A stretch of DNA of 64,000 nucleotides from Nemertoderma westbladi (GCA_032718475.1 JAUCBJ010005969.1:1-64000), one strand, 5' to 3'; positions 32,508 through 46,360 are shown, numbered from the stretch's first letter. Numbers and translations: made by a program. The notes: generated by a model from the letters alone, not told the origin.

Positions 32508-35318
32508 ACCTTCGTCTCATTCCGACCTTCGTCTCATCCCGACCTTCATCTCATACCGACCATCGTCTCATCCCGACCTTCATCTCATACCGACCTTCGT
32601 CTCATCCCGACCTTCATATCATACCGACCATCGTCTCATCCCGACCTTCATATCATACCGACCTTCGTCTCATCCCGACCTTCATCTCATACCGACCTTC
32701 GTCTCATCCCGACCTTCATATCATACCGACCATCGTCTCATCCCGACCTTCATATCATACCGACCTTCGTCTCATCCCGACCTTCATCTCATACCGACCT
32801 TCGTCTCATCTCGACCTTCATCTCATACCGACCATCGTCTCATCCCGACCTTCATCTCATACCGACCATCGTCTCATCCCGGCCTTTCATCTCATACCGA
32901 CCTTCGTCTCATCCCGACCTTCATCTCATACCGACCATCGTCTCATCCCGACCTTCGTCTCATCCCGACCTTCGTCTCATCCCGACCTTCGTCTCATCCC
33001 GACCTTCGTCTCATCCCGACCTTCGTCTCATCCCGACCTTCATATCATACCGACCATGGTCTCATCCCGACCTTCATCTCATACCGACCTTCGTCTCATC
33101 CCGACCTTCATCTCATACCGACCATCGTCTCATCCCGACCTTCGTCTCATCCCGACCTTCATCTTATCCCGACCTTCATCTCATACCGACCATCGTCTCA
33201 TCCCGACCTTCATCTCATACCGACCTTCGTCTCATCCCGACCTTCATCTCATACCGACCTTCGTCTCATCCCGACCTTCATCTCATACCGACCATCGTTT
33301 CATCCCGACCTTCGTCTCATCCCGACCTTCGTCTCATCCCGACCTTCATCTCATCCCGGCCTTCATCTCATACCGACCTTCGTCTCATCCCGACCTTCAT
33401 CTCATACCGACCTTCATCTCATCCCGGCCTTCGTCTCATCCCGACCTTCGTCTCATCCCGACCTTCGTCTCATCCCGACCTTCATATCATACCGACCATG
33501 GTCTCATCCCGACCTTCATATCATACCGACCATGGTCTCATCCCGACCTTCATCTCATACCGACCTTCGTCTCATCCCGACCTTCATCTCATACCGACCA
33601 TCGTCTCATCCCGACCTTCGTCTCATCCCGACCTTCATCTTATCCCGACCTTCATATCATACCGACCGTCGTCTCATCCCGACCTTCGTCTCATCCCGAC
33701 CTTCATCTCATCCCGACCTTCATCTCATCCCGGCCTTCATCTCATACCGACCTTCGTCTCATCCCGACCTTCATCTCATCCCGACCTTCATATCATACCG
33801 ACCATGGTCTCATCCCGACCTTCATCTCATACCGACCTTCGTCTCATCCCGATCTTCATCTCATACCGACCATCGTTTCATCCCGACCTTCGTCTCATCC
33901 CGACCTTCATATCATACCGACCATCGTCTCATCCCGACCTTCGTCTCATCCCGACCTTCGTCTCATCCCGACCTTCGTCTCATCCTGACCTTCGTCTCAT
34001 CCCGATCTTCGTCTCTTCCCGACCTTCGTCTGATCCCGACCTTCGTCTCTTCCCGACCTTCATATCATACCGACCTTCGTCTCATCCCGACCTTCGTCTC
34101 ATCCGGACCTTCGTCTCATCCCGACCTTCGTCTCATCACGACCTTCGTCTCATCCGGACCTTCGTCTCATCCCGACCTTCATATCATACCGACCTTCGTC
34201 TCATCCCGACCTTCGTCTCATCCCGACCTTCGTCTCATCACGACCTTCGTCTCATCCGGACCTTCGTCTCATCCCGACCTTCGTCTCATCCCGACCTTCG
34301 TCTCATCCCGACCTTCGTCTCATCCTGACCTTCGTCTCATCCCGATCTTCGTCTCTTCCCGACCTTCGTCTGATCCCGACCTTCGTCTCTTCCCGACCTT
34401 CATATCATACCGACCTTCGTCTCATCCCGACCTTCGTCTCATCCGGACCTTCGTCTCATCCCGATCTTCGTCTCTTCCCGACCTTCATATCATACCGACC
34501 TTCGTCTCATCCCGACCTTCGTCTCATCCGGACCTTCGTCTCATCCCGATCTTCATATCATACCGACCTTCGTCTCATCCCGACCTTCGTCTCATCCGGA
34601 CCTTCGTCTCATCCCGATCTTCGTCTCTTCCCGACCTTCATATCATACCGACCTTCGTCTCATCCCGACCTTCGTCTCATCCGGACCTTCGTCTCATCCC
34701 GATCTTCATATCATACCGACCTTCGTCTCATCCCGACCTTCGTCTCATCCGGACCTTCGTCTCATCCCGATCTTCATATCATACCGACCTTCGTCTCATC
34801 CGGACCTTCGTCTCATCCCGACCTTCGTCTCATCCCGACCTTCGTCTCATCCCGACCTTCGTCTCATCCTGACCTTCGTCTCATCCCGATCTTCGTCTCT
34901 TCCCGACCTTCGTCTGATCCCGACCTTCGTCTCTTCCCGACCTTCATATCATACCGACCTTCGTCTCATCCCGACCTTCGTCTCATCCGGACCTTCGTCT
35001 CATCCCGATCTTCGTCTCTTCCCGACCTTCATATCATACCGACCTTCGTCTCATCCCGACCTTCGTCTCATCCGGACCTTCGTCTCATCCCGATCTTCAT
35101 ATCATACCGACCTTCGTCTCATCCCGACCTTCGTCTCATCCGGACCTTCGTCTCATCCCGATCTTCGTCTCTTCCCGACCTTCATATCATACCGACCTTC
35201 GTCTCATCCCGACCTTCGTCTCATCCGGACCTTCGTCTCATCCCGATCTTCATATCATACCGACCTTCGTCTCATCCCGACCTTCGTCTCATCCGGACCT
35301 TCGTCTCATCCCGATCTT
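32508..35318 (+). repeat. 17-bp satellite array, block 1
   Basis: Monomer GACCTTCGTCTCATCCC, often alternating with GACCTTCATCTCATACC so that many stretches have a 34-bp dimer period. Variants (CTTCCC, CATCACG, CATCCGG) recur in ordered groups. The array leaves the three plus frames largely open as His-Pro-Asp-Leu-type repeats, which is a by-product. Confidence 0.95.
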
Positions 35319-35327
35319 ACTTTTACT

Positions 35328-35756
35328 TTGTTTTTACTTGGAATAGTTCTAGCAGCGATAGGCTGCGCAAAAATCCTATTACAACGGCCGAAGAGCAAGA
35401 ATTAACTTAAAAATAGTTAGCGCAAGTTTAATTATTTTACACATCAAACGATTGAACACACGACGGTCGATGGCCTACTGACGTTATGGGGAATCCAAGT
35501 TTACAGTGAGAGTTTGTGGAATGTACAAATAGACCAACATTGGACGCTGCTTTTTCTAGACTGCTGAGGAGTCTTTGCGCTCTACCCTATGTTAATGTGA
35601 TAAAGAATTTCCTGATCATTGCGGACCTTTTTCGTGGAATGATAAACAACTAAAATGTTTGTTGCCTTTGGCCCCTAAATACTTTTTCTTATATAAAGTA
35701 CAGCCCCACACACCCAGAACGAGAAAAAATATTGCCCTTGATGGTCACTTTTGGAC
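35328..35756 (-). repeat. Segment duplicated with the satellite (copy 2)
   Basis: Near-identical to 32084-32507, with single-base changes and one lost A near 35413. It separates the two satellite blocks, so the larger repeat unit is this segment plus about 2.8 kb of 17-mers. Confidence 0.9.
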
Positions 35757-38700
35757 CTTCGTCTCATCCCGACCTTCATATCATACCGACCATCGTCTCA
35801 TCCCGACCTTCGTCTCATTCCGACCTTCGTCTCATCCCGACCTTCATATCATACCGACCATCGTCTCATCCCGACCTTCATATCATACCGACCTTCGTCT
35901 CATCCCGACCTTCATCTCATACCGACCTTCGTCTCATCCCGACCTTCATCTCATACCGACCATCGTCTCATCCCGACCTTCATATCATACCGACCTTCGT
36001 CTCATCCCGACCTTCATCTCATACCGACCTTCGTCTCATCCCGACCTTCATCTCATACCGACCTTCGTCTCATCCCGACCTTCATCTCATACCGACCATC
36101 GTCTCATCCCGACCTTCATATCATACCGACCTTCGTCTCATCCCGACCTTCATCTCATACCGACCATCGTCTCATCCCGACCTTCATCTCATACCGACCA
36201 TCGTATCATCCCGACCTTCATCTCATACCGACCTTCGTCTCATCCCGACCTTCATCTCATACCGACCATCGTCTCATCCCGACCTTCATCTCATACCGAC
36301 CATCGTCTCATCCCGACCTTCATCTCATACCGACCTTCGTCTCATCCCGACCTTCATCTCATACCGACCATCGTCTCATCCCGACCTTCGTCTCATCCCG
36401 ACCTTCGTCTCATCCCGACCTTCGTCTCATCCCGACCTTCGTCTCATCCCGACCTTCATATCATACCGACCATGGTCTCATCCCGACCTTCATCTCATAC
36501 CGACCTTCGTCTCATCCCGACCTTCATCTCATACCGACCATCGTCTCATCCCGACCTTCGTCTCATCCCGACCTTCATCTTATCCCGACCTTCATCTCAT
36601 AGCGACCTTCGTCTCATCCCGACCTTCATCTCATACCGACCATCGTCTCATCCCGACCTTCGTCTCATCCCGACCTTCGTCTCATCCCGACCTTCATCTT
36701 ATCCCGGCCTTCATCTCATACCGACCTTCGTCTCATCCCGACCTTCATCTCATACCGACCTTCATCTCATCCCGGCCTTCGTCTCATCCCGACCTTCGTC
36801 TCATCCCGACCTTCGTCTCATCCCGACCTTCATATCATACCGACCATGGTCTCATCCCGACCTTCATATCATACCGACCATGGTCTCATCCCGACCTTCA
36901 TCTCATACCGACCTTCGTCTCATCCCGACCTTCATCTCATACCGACCATCGTCTCATCCCGACCTTCGTCTAATCCCGACCTTCATCTTATCCCGACCTT
37001 CATATCATACCGACCTTCGTCTCATACCGACCTTCGTCTCATCCCGACCTTCGTCTCATCCCGACCTTCATCTCATCCCGGCCTTCATCTCATACCGACC
37101 TTCGTCTCATCCCGATCTTCATCTCATCCCGACCTTCATATCATACCGACCATGGTCTCATCCCGACCTTCATCTCATACCGACCTTCGTCTCATCCCGA
37201 TCTTCATCTCATACCGACCATCGTTTCATAACGACCTTCGTCTCATCCCGACCTTCATCTTATCCCGACCTTCATATCATACCGACCATCGTCTCATCCC
37301 GACCTTCGTCTCATCCCGACCTTCGTCTCATCCCGACCTTCATCTCATACCGACCTTCGTCTCATCCCGACCATCGTTTCATCCAGACCTTAGTCTCATC
37401 CCGACCTTCGTCTCATCCTGACCTTCGTCTCATCCCGATCTTCGTCTCTTCCCGACCTTCGTCTGATCCCGACCTTCGTCTCTTCCCGACCTTCATATCA
37501 TACCGACCTTCGTCTCATCCCGACCTTCGTCTCATCCGGACCTTCGTCTCATCCCGACCTTCGTCTCATCACGACCTTCGTCTCATCCGGACCTTCGTCT
37601 CATCCCGATCTTCGTCTCATCCCGACCTTCGTCTCATCACGACCTTCGTCTCATCCGGACCTTCGTCTCATCCCGACCTTCATCTCATACCGACCTTCGT
37701 CTCATCCCGACCATCGTTTCATCCAGACCTTAGTCTCATCCCGACCTTCGTCTCATCCTGACCTTCGTCTCATCCCGATCTTCGTCTCTTCCCGATCTTC
37801 GTCTGATCCCGACCTTCGTCTCTTCCCGACCTTCATATCATACCGACCTTCGTCTCATCCTGACCTTCGTCTCATCCGGACCTTCGTCTCATCCCGACCT
37901 TCGTCTCATCACGACCTTCATCTCATACCGACCTTTGTCTCATCCCGACCTTCATCTCATACCGACCATCGTCTCATCCCGAGCTTCGTCTCATCCCGAC
38001 CTTCATCTAATCCCGACCTTCATATCATACCGACTATCCCGACCTTCGTCTCATCCCGACCTTCGTTTCATCCGGACCTTCGTCTCATCCCGACCTTCGC
38101 CTCATCCCGACCTTCGTCTCACCCCGACCTTCGTCTCATCCCGACCTTCGTTTCATCCGGACCTTCGTCTCATCCCGACATTCGTCTCATCCTGACCTTC
38201 GTCTCATCCCGACCTTCGTCTCATCCCGACCTTCATCTCATCCCGGCCTTCATCTCATACCGACCTTCGTCTCATACCGACCTTCGTCTCATCCCGATCT
38301 TCATCTCATACCGACCTTCATCTCATACCGACCATGGTCTCATCCCGACCTTCATCTCATACCGACCTTCGTCTCATCCCGATCTTCATCTCATACCGAC
38401 CATCGTTTCATCCCGACCTTCGTCTCATCCCGACCTTCATCTTATCCCGACCTTCATATCATACCGACCATCGTCTCATCTCGACCTTCGTCTCATCCCG
38501 ACCTTCGTCTCATCCCGACCTTCATCTCATACCGACCTTCGTCTCATCCCGACCATCGTTTCATCCAGACCTTAGTCTCATCCCGACCTTCGTCTCATCC
38601 TGACCTTCGTCTCATCCCGATCTTCGTCTCTTCCCGACCTTCGTCTGATCCCGACCTTCGTCTCTTCCCGACCTTCATATCATACCGACCTTCGTCTCAT

Positions 38701-39750
38701 CCCGACCTTCGTCTCATCCGGACCTTCGTCTCATCCCGACCTTCGTCTCATCACGACCTTCGTCTCATCCGGACCTTCGTCTCATCCCGATCTTCGTCTC
38801 ATCCCGACCTTCGTCTCATCACGACCTTCGTCTCATCCGGACCCTCGTCTCATCCCGACCTTCATCTCATACCGACCTTCGTCTCATCCCGACCATCGTT
38901 TCATCCAGACCTTAGTCTCATCCCGACCTTCGTCTCATCCTGACCTTCGTCTCATCCCGATCTTCGTCTCTTCCCGATCTTCGTCTGATCCCGACCTTCG
39001 TCTCTTCCCGACCTTCATATCATACCGACCTTCGTCTCATCCCGACCTTCGTCTCATCCGGACCTTCGTCTCATCCCGACCTTCGTCTCATCACGACCTT
39101 CATCTCATACCGACCTTCGTCTCATCCCGACCTTCATCTCATACCGACCATCGTCTCATCCCGAGCTTCGTCTCATCCCGACCTTCATCTAATCCCGACC
39201 TTCATATCATACCGACTATCCCGACCTTCGTCTCATCCCGACCTTCGTTTCATCCGGACCTTCGTCTCATCCCGACCTTCGCCTCATCCCGACCTTCGTC
39301 TCACCCCGACCTTCGTCTCATCCCGACCTTCGTTTCATCCGGACCTTCGTCTCATCCCGACATTCGTCTCATCCTGACCTTCGTCTCATCCGGACCTTCG
39401 TCTCATCCCGACCTTCGTCTCATCCCGACCTTCGTCTCATCCAGACCTTTGTCTCATCCCGACCTTCGTCTCATCCCACCTTCATCTCATCCCGACCTTA
39501 GTCGAATCCCAACCTTCGTCTCATCCGGACCTTCGTCTCTTCCCGACCGTCGTCTCATCCGGACCTTCGTCTCATCCCGACCTTCGTCTCATCCCGACCT
39601 TCGTCTCAACCCGACCTTCGTCTCATCCCAACCTTCGTCTCACCCCACCCTTCGTCTCATCCCGACCTTCGTCTCATCCGGACTTTCGTATCATCACGAC
39701 CTACGTCTCATCCCGACCTTCGTCTCATTCCGACCTTCGTCTCATGAATA
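35757..39750 (+). repeat. 17-bp satellite array, block 2
   Basis: Same monomer as block 1. A higher-order period of 1182 bases is visible: the rare variant starting at GAGCTTCG at 37981 returns at 39163 with the same following order. The right end becomes more diverged and merges into unique sequence near 39750. Confidence 0.95.
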
Positions 39751-39759
39751 TGCCTCGCA

Positions 39760-42480
39760 CAGTTTACAAGTGAAGACTTATCTGTATACCTGAATATACC
39801 TACCTATGGTGGGTTGGAAGATGGTAATTTTAAAATATGGAAATATGGATGTAAATGTGGATTGTGGGGAGTTGGAAAGTGGATGGGAATGTGGGAAAGT
39901 GGGTGGGAATGTGACAGGTTGACAATTGTAGGGTAATGTTGGAAGTTGTGGGAAGGTGAATGGGAATGCTGGGAAGATTGGTTGGAATTAATTGAGTTGA
40001 ACGTGGGGCGTATTCATAATTATACCCGGACAAATTAAGTTTAATTCATTAATTAGGGTCAATCACCGGTACATGTATGTATGTGCTTTGTATGTGCTAT
40101 TTACCTGCTTACCGTTATCTCTGAAATATTATATTTGTGCCAGTTTGATTTTCCACGGCCCATGTGAAGAATACCAGACTTTCTGCCGTTATATTTCACT
40201 TTGCAGTTACCCCCATGTGAAGAATACCAGGTTTTCACCAAAACCACAGGTTACAGAAGGGCTGAATCTAACCAAAACAATAAACGAATTAGTATATGTA
40301 CAGGTTATAAGACAGAAATAAGCGCTATAAAACACTTAATAAAGATAAATTAAAAAAAAAATAAAAAATCTTCATATATAAAATTCCAATAAAAAGTCGA
40401 CCGAAAAGTGAAATCCTGGTATTCTTCACATGTGCGTTTTCCACTATTCTATGAATAGGAAATTATTTTAACCAATTTTTAAATAATGCTTTATATTTTA
40501 CTCTTTTAATTAATTAATAAACCGCTGAAGATGCCCGGGAGGTTGAAATGTGCGGTGTAATAAACCTTTTTATACAGCCACGCGGTGAATGACTCTTACT
40601 TTAACTTAATTTATCAGGGAAGATTGGTGGGAATGTGGGAAGATGGATGACATTTTAAGGAAATTTTACCTCGTGTTGCAAGATTATACAGGTAAGTTAC
40701 AGTGTCAGGTGAATGGAACATCAATAAACGATATCGTCTTTAACAATTGAAGGAAAGGGGCAGGTTGCAGAGGCGCCGGTTTTTTTACCCAAATAATAAA
40801 TATTTCGTTAAAAATAGAGGGAATGGCACAGATATTAAATAGACGGGGTTTTATAACCAAATCATTCAAAGCAATATTCCATGTTGCTATTTAACAATAG
40901 TAGGATAGGAGCAGTTTTCAGAGGTGGCCTTGTTTAACGGTATCCAGCAAGTCCATACGACTACGAAGCGTATGTGAGCCATGTAGTGGCGTAATCATAT
41001 CACAAAATTTCCACCTTCCCACTTTCCAATCCATTTTACCACATTCCAATCTTCCTACATTCCCATTTTTCCTTTTCTTAGAAGAAGATTCTAGAACTAG
41101 GTTGCAACTTCATTAGTGTTGGTATTATCATTTCCAAACCAGATTTAACAGCATTATGAACTTGTAATCCGTGTACCAGGAGTAAGTCGATCATCGCTTA
41201 CCATGCGACATCCCCTATCTAGTCCCCGCCGCGTCATCAAAGTCATGTCACATCAACTAATAAACTTGATTGAAAATAAATAATGCATAGACTCTTGAGA
41301 TTCAGCTTATTACCTAAATATAAACCAGCTAAAAGGAATTATTCAGTAATTCGGTATTTTTATAGCAACCTGCTCTAAAGCAGCTGTCAGCCAGGTATTT
41401 ACACATGCGGATAAAATAACTGAATGTCTGGGAAACTGGTGTTGTACCAAATACCATCCTTCTGAGACATTGCCCCCTTGCCCCAGACTCGACTCCTAAA
41501 TAGACTGCAACTGAAGCTCTCCCTGGCGTCTGTGCTCTACATGGCTGCCATATACATATAAAATCCATATAGGCCTACACGACTTTCTACATGGAAAATA
41601 TTCTACTCTAAATAGATAAATGGATATAGTACTCAACCATTATAATTCTCATATCAGATTAAAGTTGTCTTTATATAGAAATACTGTTAAAAAGTGAAAT
41701 AATTGATTGAACGCTCTGATTAAAGTTTCTTGTCATATTCATTCTTAGTTTTTAATTTATTTTTTTTTTAGTAATACGTCGGAGAACGTAGTAGTACGTT
41801 ATTGGTAGTGGTTTTATTTTTTTCTGTTTTAAGTGATTCAGCGTTTGATGGAAGAACTTTCTGGCTATTAATTCAACACCACTCCATCAGCACTCTACAC
41901 TACATAATGGAATAATAACATTTGGAGTCGCCTTACTTTTACTTTTCGTTTATGCTCACTCTTGGTTATACCACCATCAATTTGCTCGATGTTGTTGAAA
42001 GTATTATTTTTTAGGCGAAAACAGTAAAATGTGACTCTAATTCATTTATTTTTATCATAAAATGATTCTTGGTGCCCCGGTATAACTATTTCCAACTGAA
42101 ACTGTACCGTTTATTGTACAATGAAAACTCAATTAATGTCTGTTCTTTTTTTCAAATTGCGTAAACCGCGATTATTTTTCAGGGATATTCTTAATTTTTC
42201 TTTTAAAAATTAACTATCTCAGCTTTTTAGCATATTTTTACTAAATGGATAATTAACAGACAGTAAAGTAGTAAGTAGTATGTTACCGGTACATAACTTT
42301 CAAATTATTTAGCTCTTTTTCAATTTGTTAAATTTCACCTCAGACAGTCAAGATTTAAAAATAGAGCGGAAGAAAATAGATATCAAATAACAAATATCAA
42401 TAAATGACATTTTGCTGGTGGTATTACAGTTGAAGAGCATTCATTGTATGTGTAACTTAACTTGTTATTTGTATCGCTTA
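39760..42480. other. Intronic sequence with dispersed inverted motifs
   Basis: CATGTGAAGAATACCAG occurs at about 40162 and 40214 and inverted near 40410-40430. G/T-rich runs of the TGGGAATGTGGGAA type at 39810-39975 and 40620-40650 have an inverted counterpart near 41005-41075. These suggest eroded fold-back elements. No gene is recognised. Confidence 0.35.
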
Positions 42481-43270
42481 CAAGTTGGTCGTAATGACAT
42501 CGCCTTCTGAGGCCCATGGTGGTTCTAGGCGATCGCCAAGGTCTGGATCCATCCGTAAGATGTGTAAGTTACGATATCCAACTACTACTATACTATCGGC
42601 ATGCTGCATTACAGCTGCGTTATATATATATATTACATATATATTAAGAGTGCTGTATGGCTGCTTGTCGACAAATTGCGCCGCCACATCTCCATCACAC
42701 ATGAAAGGCGGTCACGAGCTGTCCACCATACTTATTCACTCCATGATGCCCCCAAAGCACACGATTATGTACTGGTTGATCCTCACTACGAAAGCAATGT
42801 CCTACAAAGCGGATGCGGCTCCTTTCAAGTGTCAAGCTAAAGGAGACCAGTGAAACATCTCCATGTTGTATAAAGTCTGATTGGAGATGTGTTCATTGTA
42901 CTTGACACAATGAACCCGGCGCAGCATTCTTGTATAAACGAACCTTTCGAAACTTTCCAAGATTCGGTTTTATTCTATGGGACTTACAAATCCTGTCATA
43001 ATTTTTGTCTTTTTGGAGCACTCAAAAAGAGCAACACTAGAAGCAACCTGCTCCAATAAGCTGAAGAGCCTTTGGGCTCCCTCTAGTGATTCTCCGTATC
43101 CATAAGTCATCAGCAAAGTCTAGATCAGTAAGGTACTTTGCTGGATTTCCTCTACATCTTGTGCCAGTAGGGGGTGTTGCCAACACTCCATCTTGATTAA
43201 GATTGTTTAAGGAAATGAGTAGAAAATAAAATAATCAACCACAATTATGAGTAAGAATGGTGCAAGAGTG
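42480..43270 (-). mobile_element. Truncated RTE-like LINE copy
   Basis: Aligns with 60290-60690 (CTTGTCGACAAATTGCGCCGCCAC and the following 300 bases) and then, after losing about 300 bases, with 61000-61250. The codon that is a stop at about 61058 in the larger copy reads CAA here. An AT-rich insertion occupies 42618-42650. No open frame survives. Confidence 0.8.
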
Positions 43271-43454
43271 ACTGAGTGAAGACCTCGAATGGATATCGAT
43301 ATCAAAGATCAAGGTTGATCTTAAGTTGACCCAAATCAAAATATGGGTTAATCAGTAGTTTAACTAGGTTTTTACCAAGATCAAGGTTGATCAATAGTTT
43401 AATTTGTCCTTCACCAAGATCAGTATTGATCAGTAGTTTATGTTGGCCTTCACC

Positions 43455-43700
43455 ATTTATCTATACTCAGCTTGCTGTATTGCAGCTGAATATAACACCA
43501 CCCAACTCCCCCCCCCCCCCCCCCATCACTCATAAATTTCACGAGATATCCACAACTACAATGCCAGTGTCCTTTATGAGGCATCTCAAGAAAGTCATGG
43601 GCTGGCCACCCCATGCTTACAGTATTATCTCCATGAGGCCAGCAGTAGTGGGTTGGTCATCACTGCAAAAGCAGTTCCCTGCCAAATTCAGGGTTGATCA
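43455..43700 (-). mobile_element. Second LINE 3' fragment
   Basis: TTGCTGTATTGCAGCTGAAT near 43470 matches the LINE tail around 60303, and 43560-43690 (AAGAAAGTCATGGGCTGG.CCACC) matches 60420-60540. A poly-C run interrupts at about 43507-43525. Confidence 0.6.
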
Positions 43701-43881
43701 GAAGTAGAAGTCGGTCTTCATAAATATTTTTGCATCAATTAGTAAGTTAGCGTAGTAAAGTTAACAATAAGTACGTGGGTTAAATGTGCAGAACGTTTAT
43801 TGAGATAAATCTCCCTATACATAATAAATATAATCTATTTTTCAGATCGTTTTTGTCACAACAGATTTATTTATTTTTCAG

Positions 43882-44077
43882 CTGGAGATCAGAGCATGGT
43901 GGGCGCGGAGGCCCCAACTTTCCTGGAGCCAATCAAGAAGGTTTACACGACCGATGGAGGCAAGGCTACGTTCGAGGCTGTCGCGGTAGGGAAGCCCCAG
44001 CCACAGATAGCCTGGTACCGTCAGAGCACCCTGATACAGCCGTCGCACGAGTTCGTCATGACTCAGGAGGGAAACAG
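43882..44077 (+). CDS. Titin-like gene exon: Ig domain, first part
   Basis: Acceptor TTATTTTTCAG; two bases complete the codon of exon 17395-17575. Product includes APTFLEPIKKVYTTDGG and the IAWYRQ Trp motif. The B-strand reads ATFEAVAVG, with Ala in place of Cys. Ends in phase 2 at CAG|GTCAGT. GC-richer than its surroundings, as expected of coding sequence. Confidence 0.9.
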
Positions 44078-44291
44078 GTCAGTTAAACGAGACGCTGATT
44101 TTTACAAGAACCGGTAACAACTTGAAAAGTTCTAGAAAATGCCAAATATGAATATGAACAATTATTGTATATACATTATTACTTATCCTGAAATTAAGTT
44201 AATATATCGTAATACAATTGTACATATACACCCATCTTTTATGGTGGTGAAAGTGGTTCACAATATGGGTGTCTTTATACACACACACACT

Positions 44292-44736
44292 CAGTGATGT
44301 TCAACTTTTTTTTGGGTGACTAGTTAACTAAATAGTTAAACTAAATCGAGAAACACAGTTTAACTAATAGTTAACTAAAATTTCAACTATTTTGAATATG
44401 CATAGTTAACTAATTAACTAAAAAGATTCAAAAACGATTTCCAAGTAAAAAGATTTAACTTCAAAAAAAGGTTTAGTGGCTGCTTAGCAGTACTGAAACA
44501 AGCCGTTCCGTACAGAAATATTTATCCAAAAAAAGCGGGAAATATAAATTCAACGGAATCAACAATCAAAGTCGAACAATCAAACTATCACACAATTTAG
44601 TTAAAATTTTAGTTGAAATTTCAACTAAATTATATAAAAAACCACACTAACTAATAAATTTTGGTGCACTAGTTAACAATACTCCAACTAACTAAATATG
44701 CTCAAATACCAGTTTAACTATAGTTGAACATCACTG
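44292..44736. mobile_element. hAT-like MITE, 445 bp
   Basis: Termini CAGTGATGTTCAACT and its inverse, and many internal GTTAACTA motifs. Flanks CACACACT (44284-44291) and CACAGACT (44737-44744) form an eight-base target duplication with one mismatch, the size used by hAT transposases. No coding sequence. It lies in the intron between two Ig half-exons. Confidence 0.75.
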
Positions 44737-44850
44737 CACAGACTTACAGGTGCAGAAGTGCAATATTCTAAGTTCGTATCTTGATAAACTGCATATAAAT
44801 GAGTTTTGTTGGTTAATAATATATCCAAATGGCATTGTTTTATATTTTAG

Positions 44851-44979
44851 GGCAACATTTACCATTAAAGATGCGTTTCCTGAGGATAGCGGTCAGTACA
44901 CCTGTGTTGCTAAGAACGTCGCCGGGACTACATCCTGCACATCTGAGTTAATAGTCGAAGAAAAATCATCAACACAAAA
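44851..44979 (+). CDS. Titin-like gene exon: Ig domain, second part
   Basis: Acceptor TATATTTTAG, phase fits exon 43882-44077. ATFTIKDAFPEDSGQYTC has the D.G.Y.C motif of the F strand, followed by VAKNVAGTTSC. Ends in phase 2 before GTAAGT with a Ser/Thr/Lys linker. Confidence 0.9.
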
Positions 44980-45246
44980 GTAAGTAATTTTTCAAAAAAT
45001 TTTAATTAATTAAAAATTTAAGAATTACCGCGTCATTTTATCTACTAACGTTGTAGCGTTAAATCGAGTTTCTGTTTCCAGGACAACGAGTGCAATGCCC
45101 AATTATCATAGCAATCATTGTCATAATTTTTTGGTCTAATCAATCATAACACAACATGTCTTTCGGGTTGTTGGAGGTGTCAACTCACTGCCAATTTTTA
45201 TCGTGGTTTTATAATTAATTTAATTGGTGTTTGTATATTCTCGTAG

Positions 45247-45407
45247 AAGCACAAAAGAAGAAGATGGAGGAATTAAACCAACCTTTCAACAGTTCCCTAA
45301 ACCAATACAAATTAAGGAAGGGGAGCCTTTACATATAGAAGCTCGTTTATTGGCCAATCCTCGGCCTAGAATTCTCTGGCATAAGGACGGGGGTATGATT
45401 GAAGAAG
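45247..45407 (+). CDS. Titin-like gene exon: Ig domain, first part
   Basis: Acceptor TTCTCGTAG. One base completes the codon, then STKEEDGGIKPTFQQF, and the Ig Trp in ILWHKDGG. Neither half of this domain keeps a canonical Cys (IEARLLA here). Ends at GAAG|GTGAGT. Confidence 0.88.
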
Positions 45408-46016
45408 GTGAGTTATTCATCCCAGTTAATAGTCAAATAGCTGATAGGTTAGACCATCACACGTTGTCTGCGTTTAAGTAATTGCAAGGCAGCCTTTACT
45501 GTTTGTGCTGCAGAACTTAAAATCTTTTATAGTCACACGCCTCGGCCCATTATTAACAAACATAACAGAACCGTGATTGGCGCAAGTTTATCGTGCTGCT
45601 TCCCAGAGTTTAGTTATATCCTCGATCCACCATCGCTTGTTCTTCTCCCTTTGGATCTGTACTATCCTTTCGCTAACATTAGCTTAATGAGAAATCCCTT
45701 CTGGTTTAGCGAAACCTACTGAAGCTGTTATCTGATTGCATGCAATGTCTGGGACGCAAAATAATTCATTTTCATGTTAAATTTGTTTTACTATTAGTAT
45801 TAACAGCTTGTCATTAAATCAAATTTAATTAATTAACTTTCTATAATAGACTAATTTCAACAATCGCCATTTCCAGTAAGTGTAATACCAATACAATCAT
45901 ACTATCATGGGACCCGAGCGAGAAAGTTTCTGGACTAGGCCTACTGTACTATCTATTTAACTTTATAACTAACTTTTGAAACCCAATTTGTAAATGATTT
46001 TTTTTATTTACTTTAG
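45408..46016 (+). other. Intron with a weak coding-like minus-strand scrap
   Basis: The minus strand near 45590-45680 could code for a KNKRWWIED-like peptide reminiscent of transposon proteins, but it is too short to assign. Otherwise featureless. Confidence 0.25.
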
Positions 46017-46169
46017 ATGAAAGAATAAAAATTAAACAAGAAAACACCAAAAATGACAACGTGATTACCTTAGATAAAGATAAGACTGTAACTGATGACA
46101 GTGGGACTTACAAGATTGTAGCACGCAACAAAGAAGGGGAATCCAGTACTACTGTATCAGTTAAAGTTT
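46017..46169 (+). CDS. Titin-like gene exon: Ig domain, second part
   Basis: Acceptor TTTACTTTAG. Codes for ERIKIKQENTKNDNVITL, then DDSGTYKIVARNKEGES with Ile in the Cys position. Ends in phase 1 at GTTT|GTAAGT. The intron that follows carries the second LTR element. Confidence 0.88.
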
Positions 46170-46360
46170 GTAAGTACCAATCATATTTATTTACTAGGCC
46201 TACTCCTACATGGATTGCAGATTATATAACTGTATGGCAAAATAAATTATATCATTAAAATATGATTCTTAACACTTACTAACTAAAAGTATCATTCCAA
46301 CATTATTTGTCAAGTCTATTCACTTGATGCCTATTTGTTAATTAGTTTTCAAAGCTCTAT

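Noticed and set aside
32410-39793. Long plus-strand frames rich in His-Pro-Asp-Leu and Ser-Arg-Pro
   Set aside because: Three overlapping frames of a 17-bp satellite; stop-free because of the monomer sequence, with no domain or splice support.
45590-45680. Minus-strand KNKRWWIED-like peptide
   Set aside because: Resembles transposon proteins, but too short and without flanking homology.
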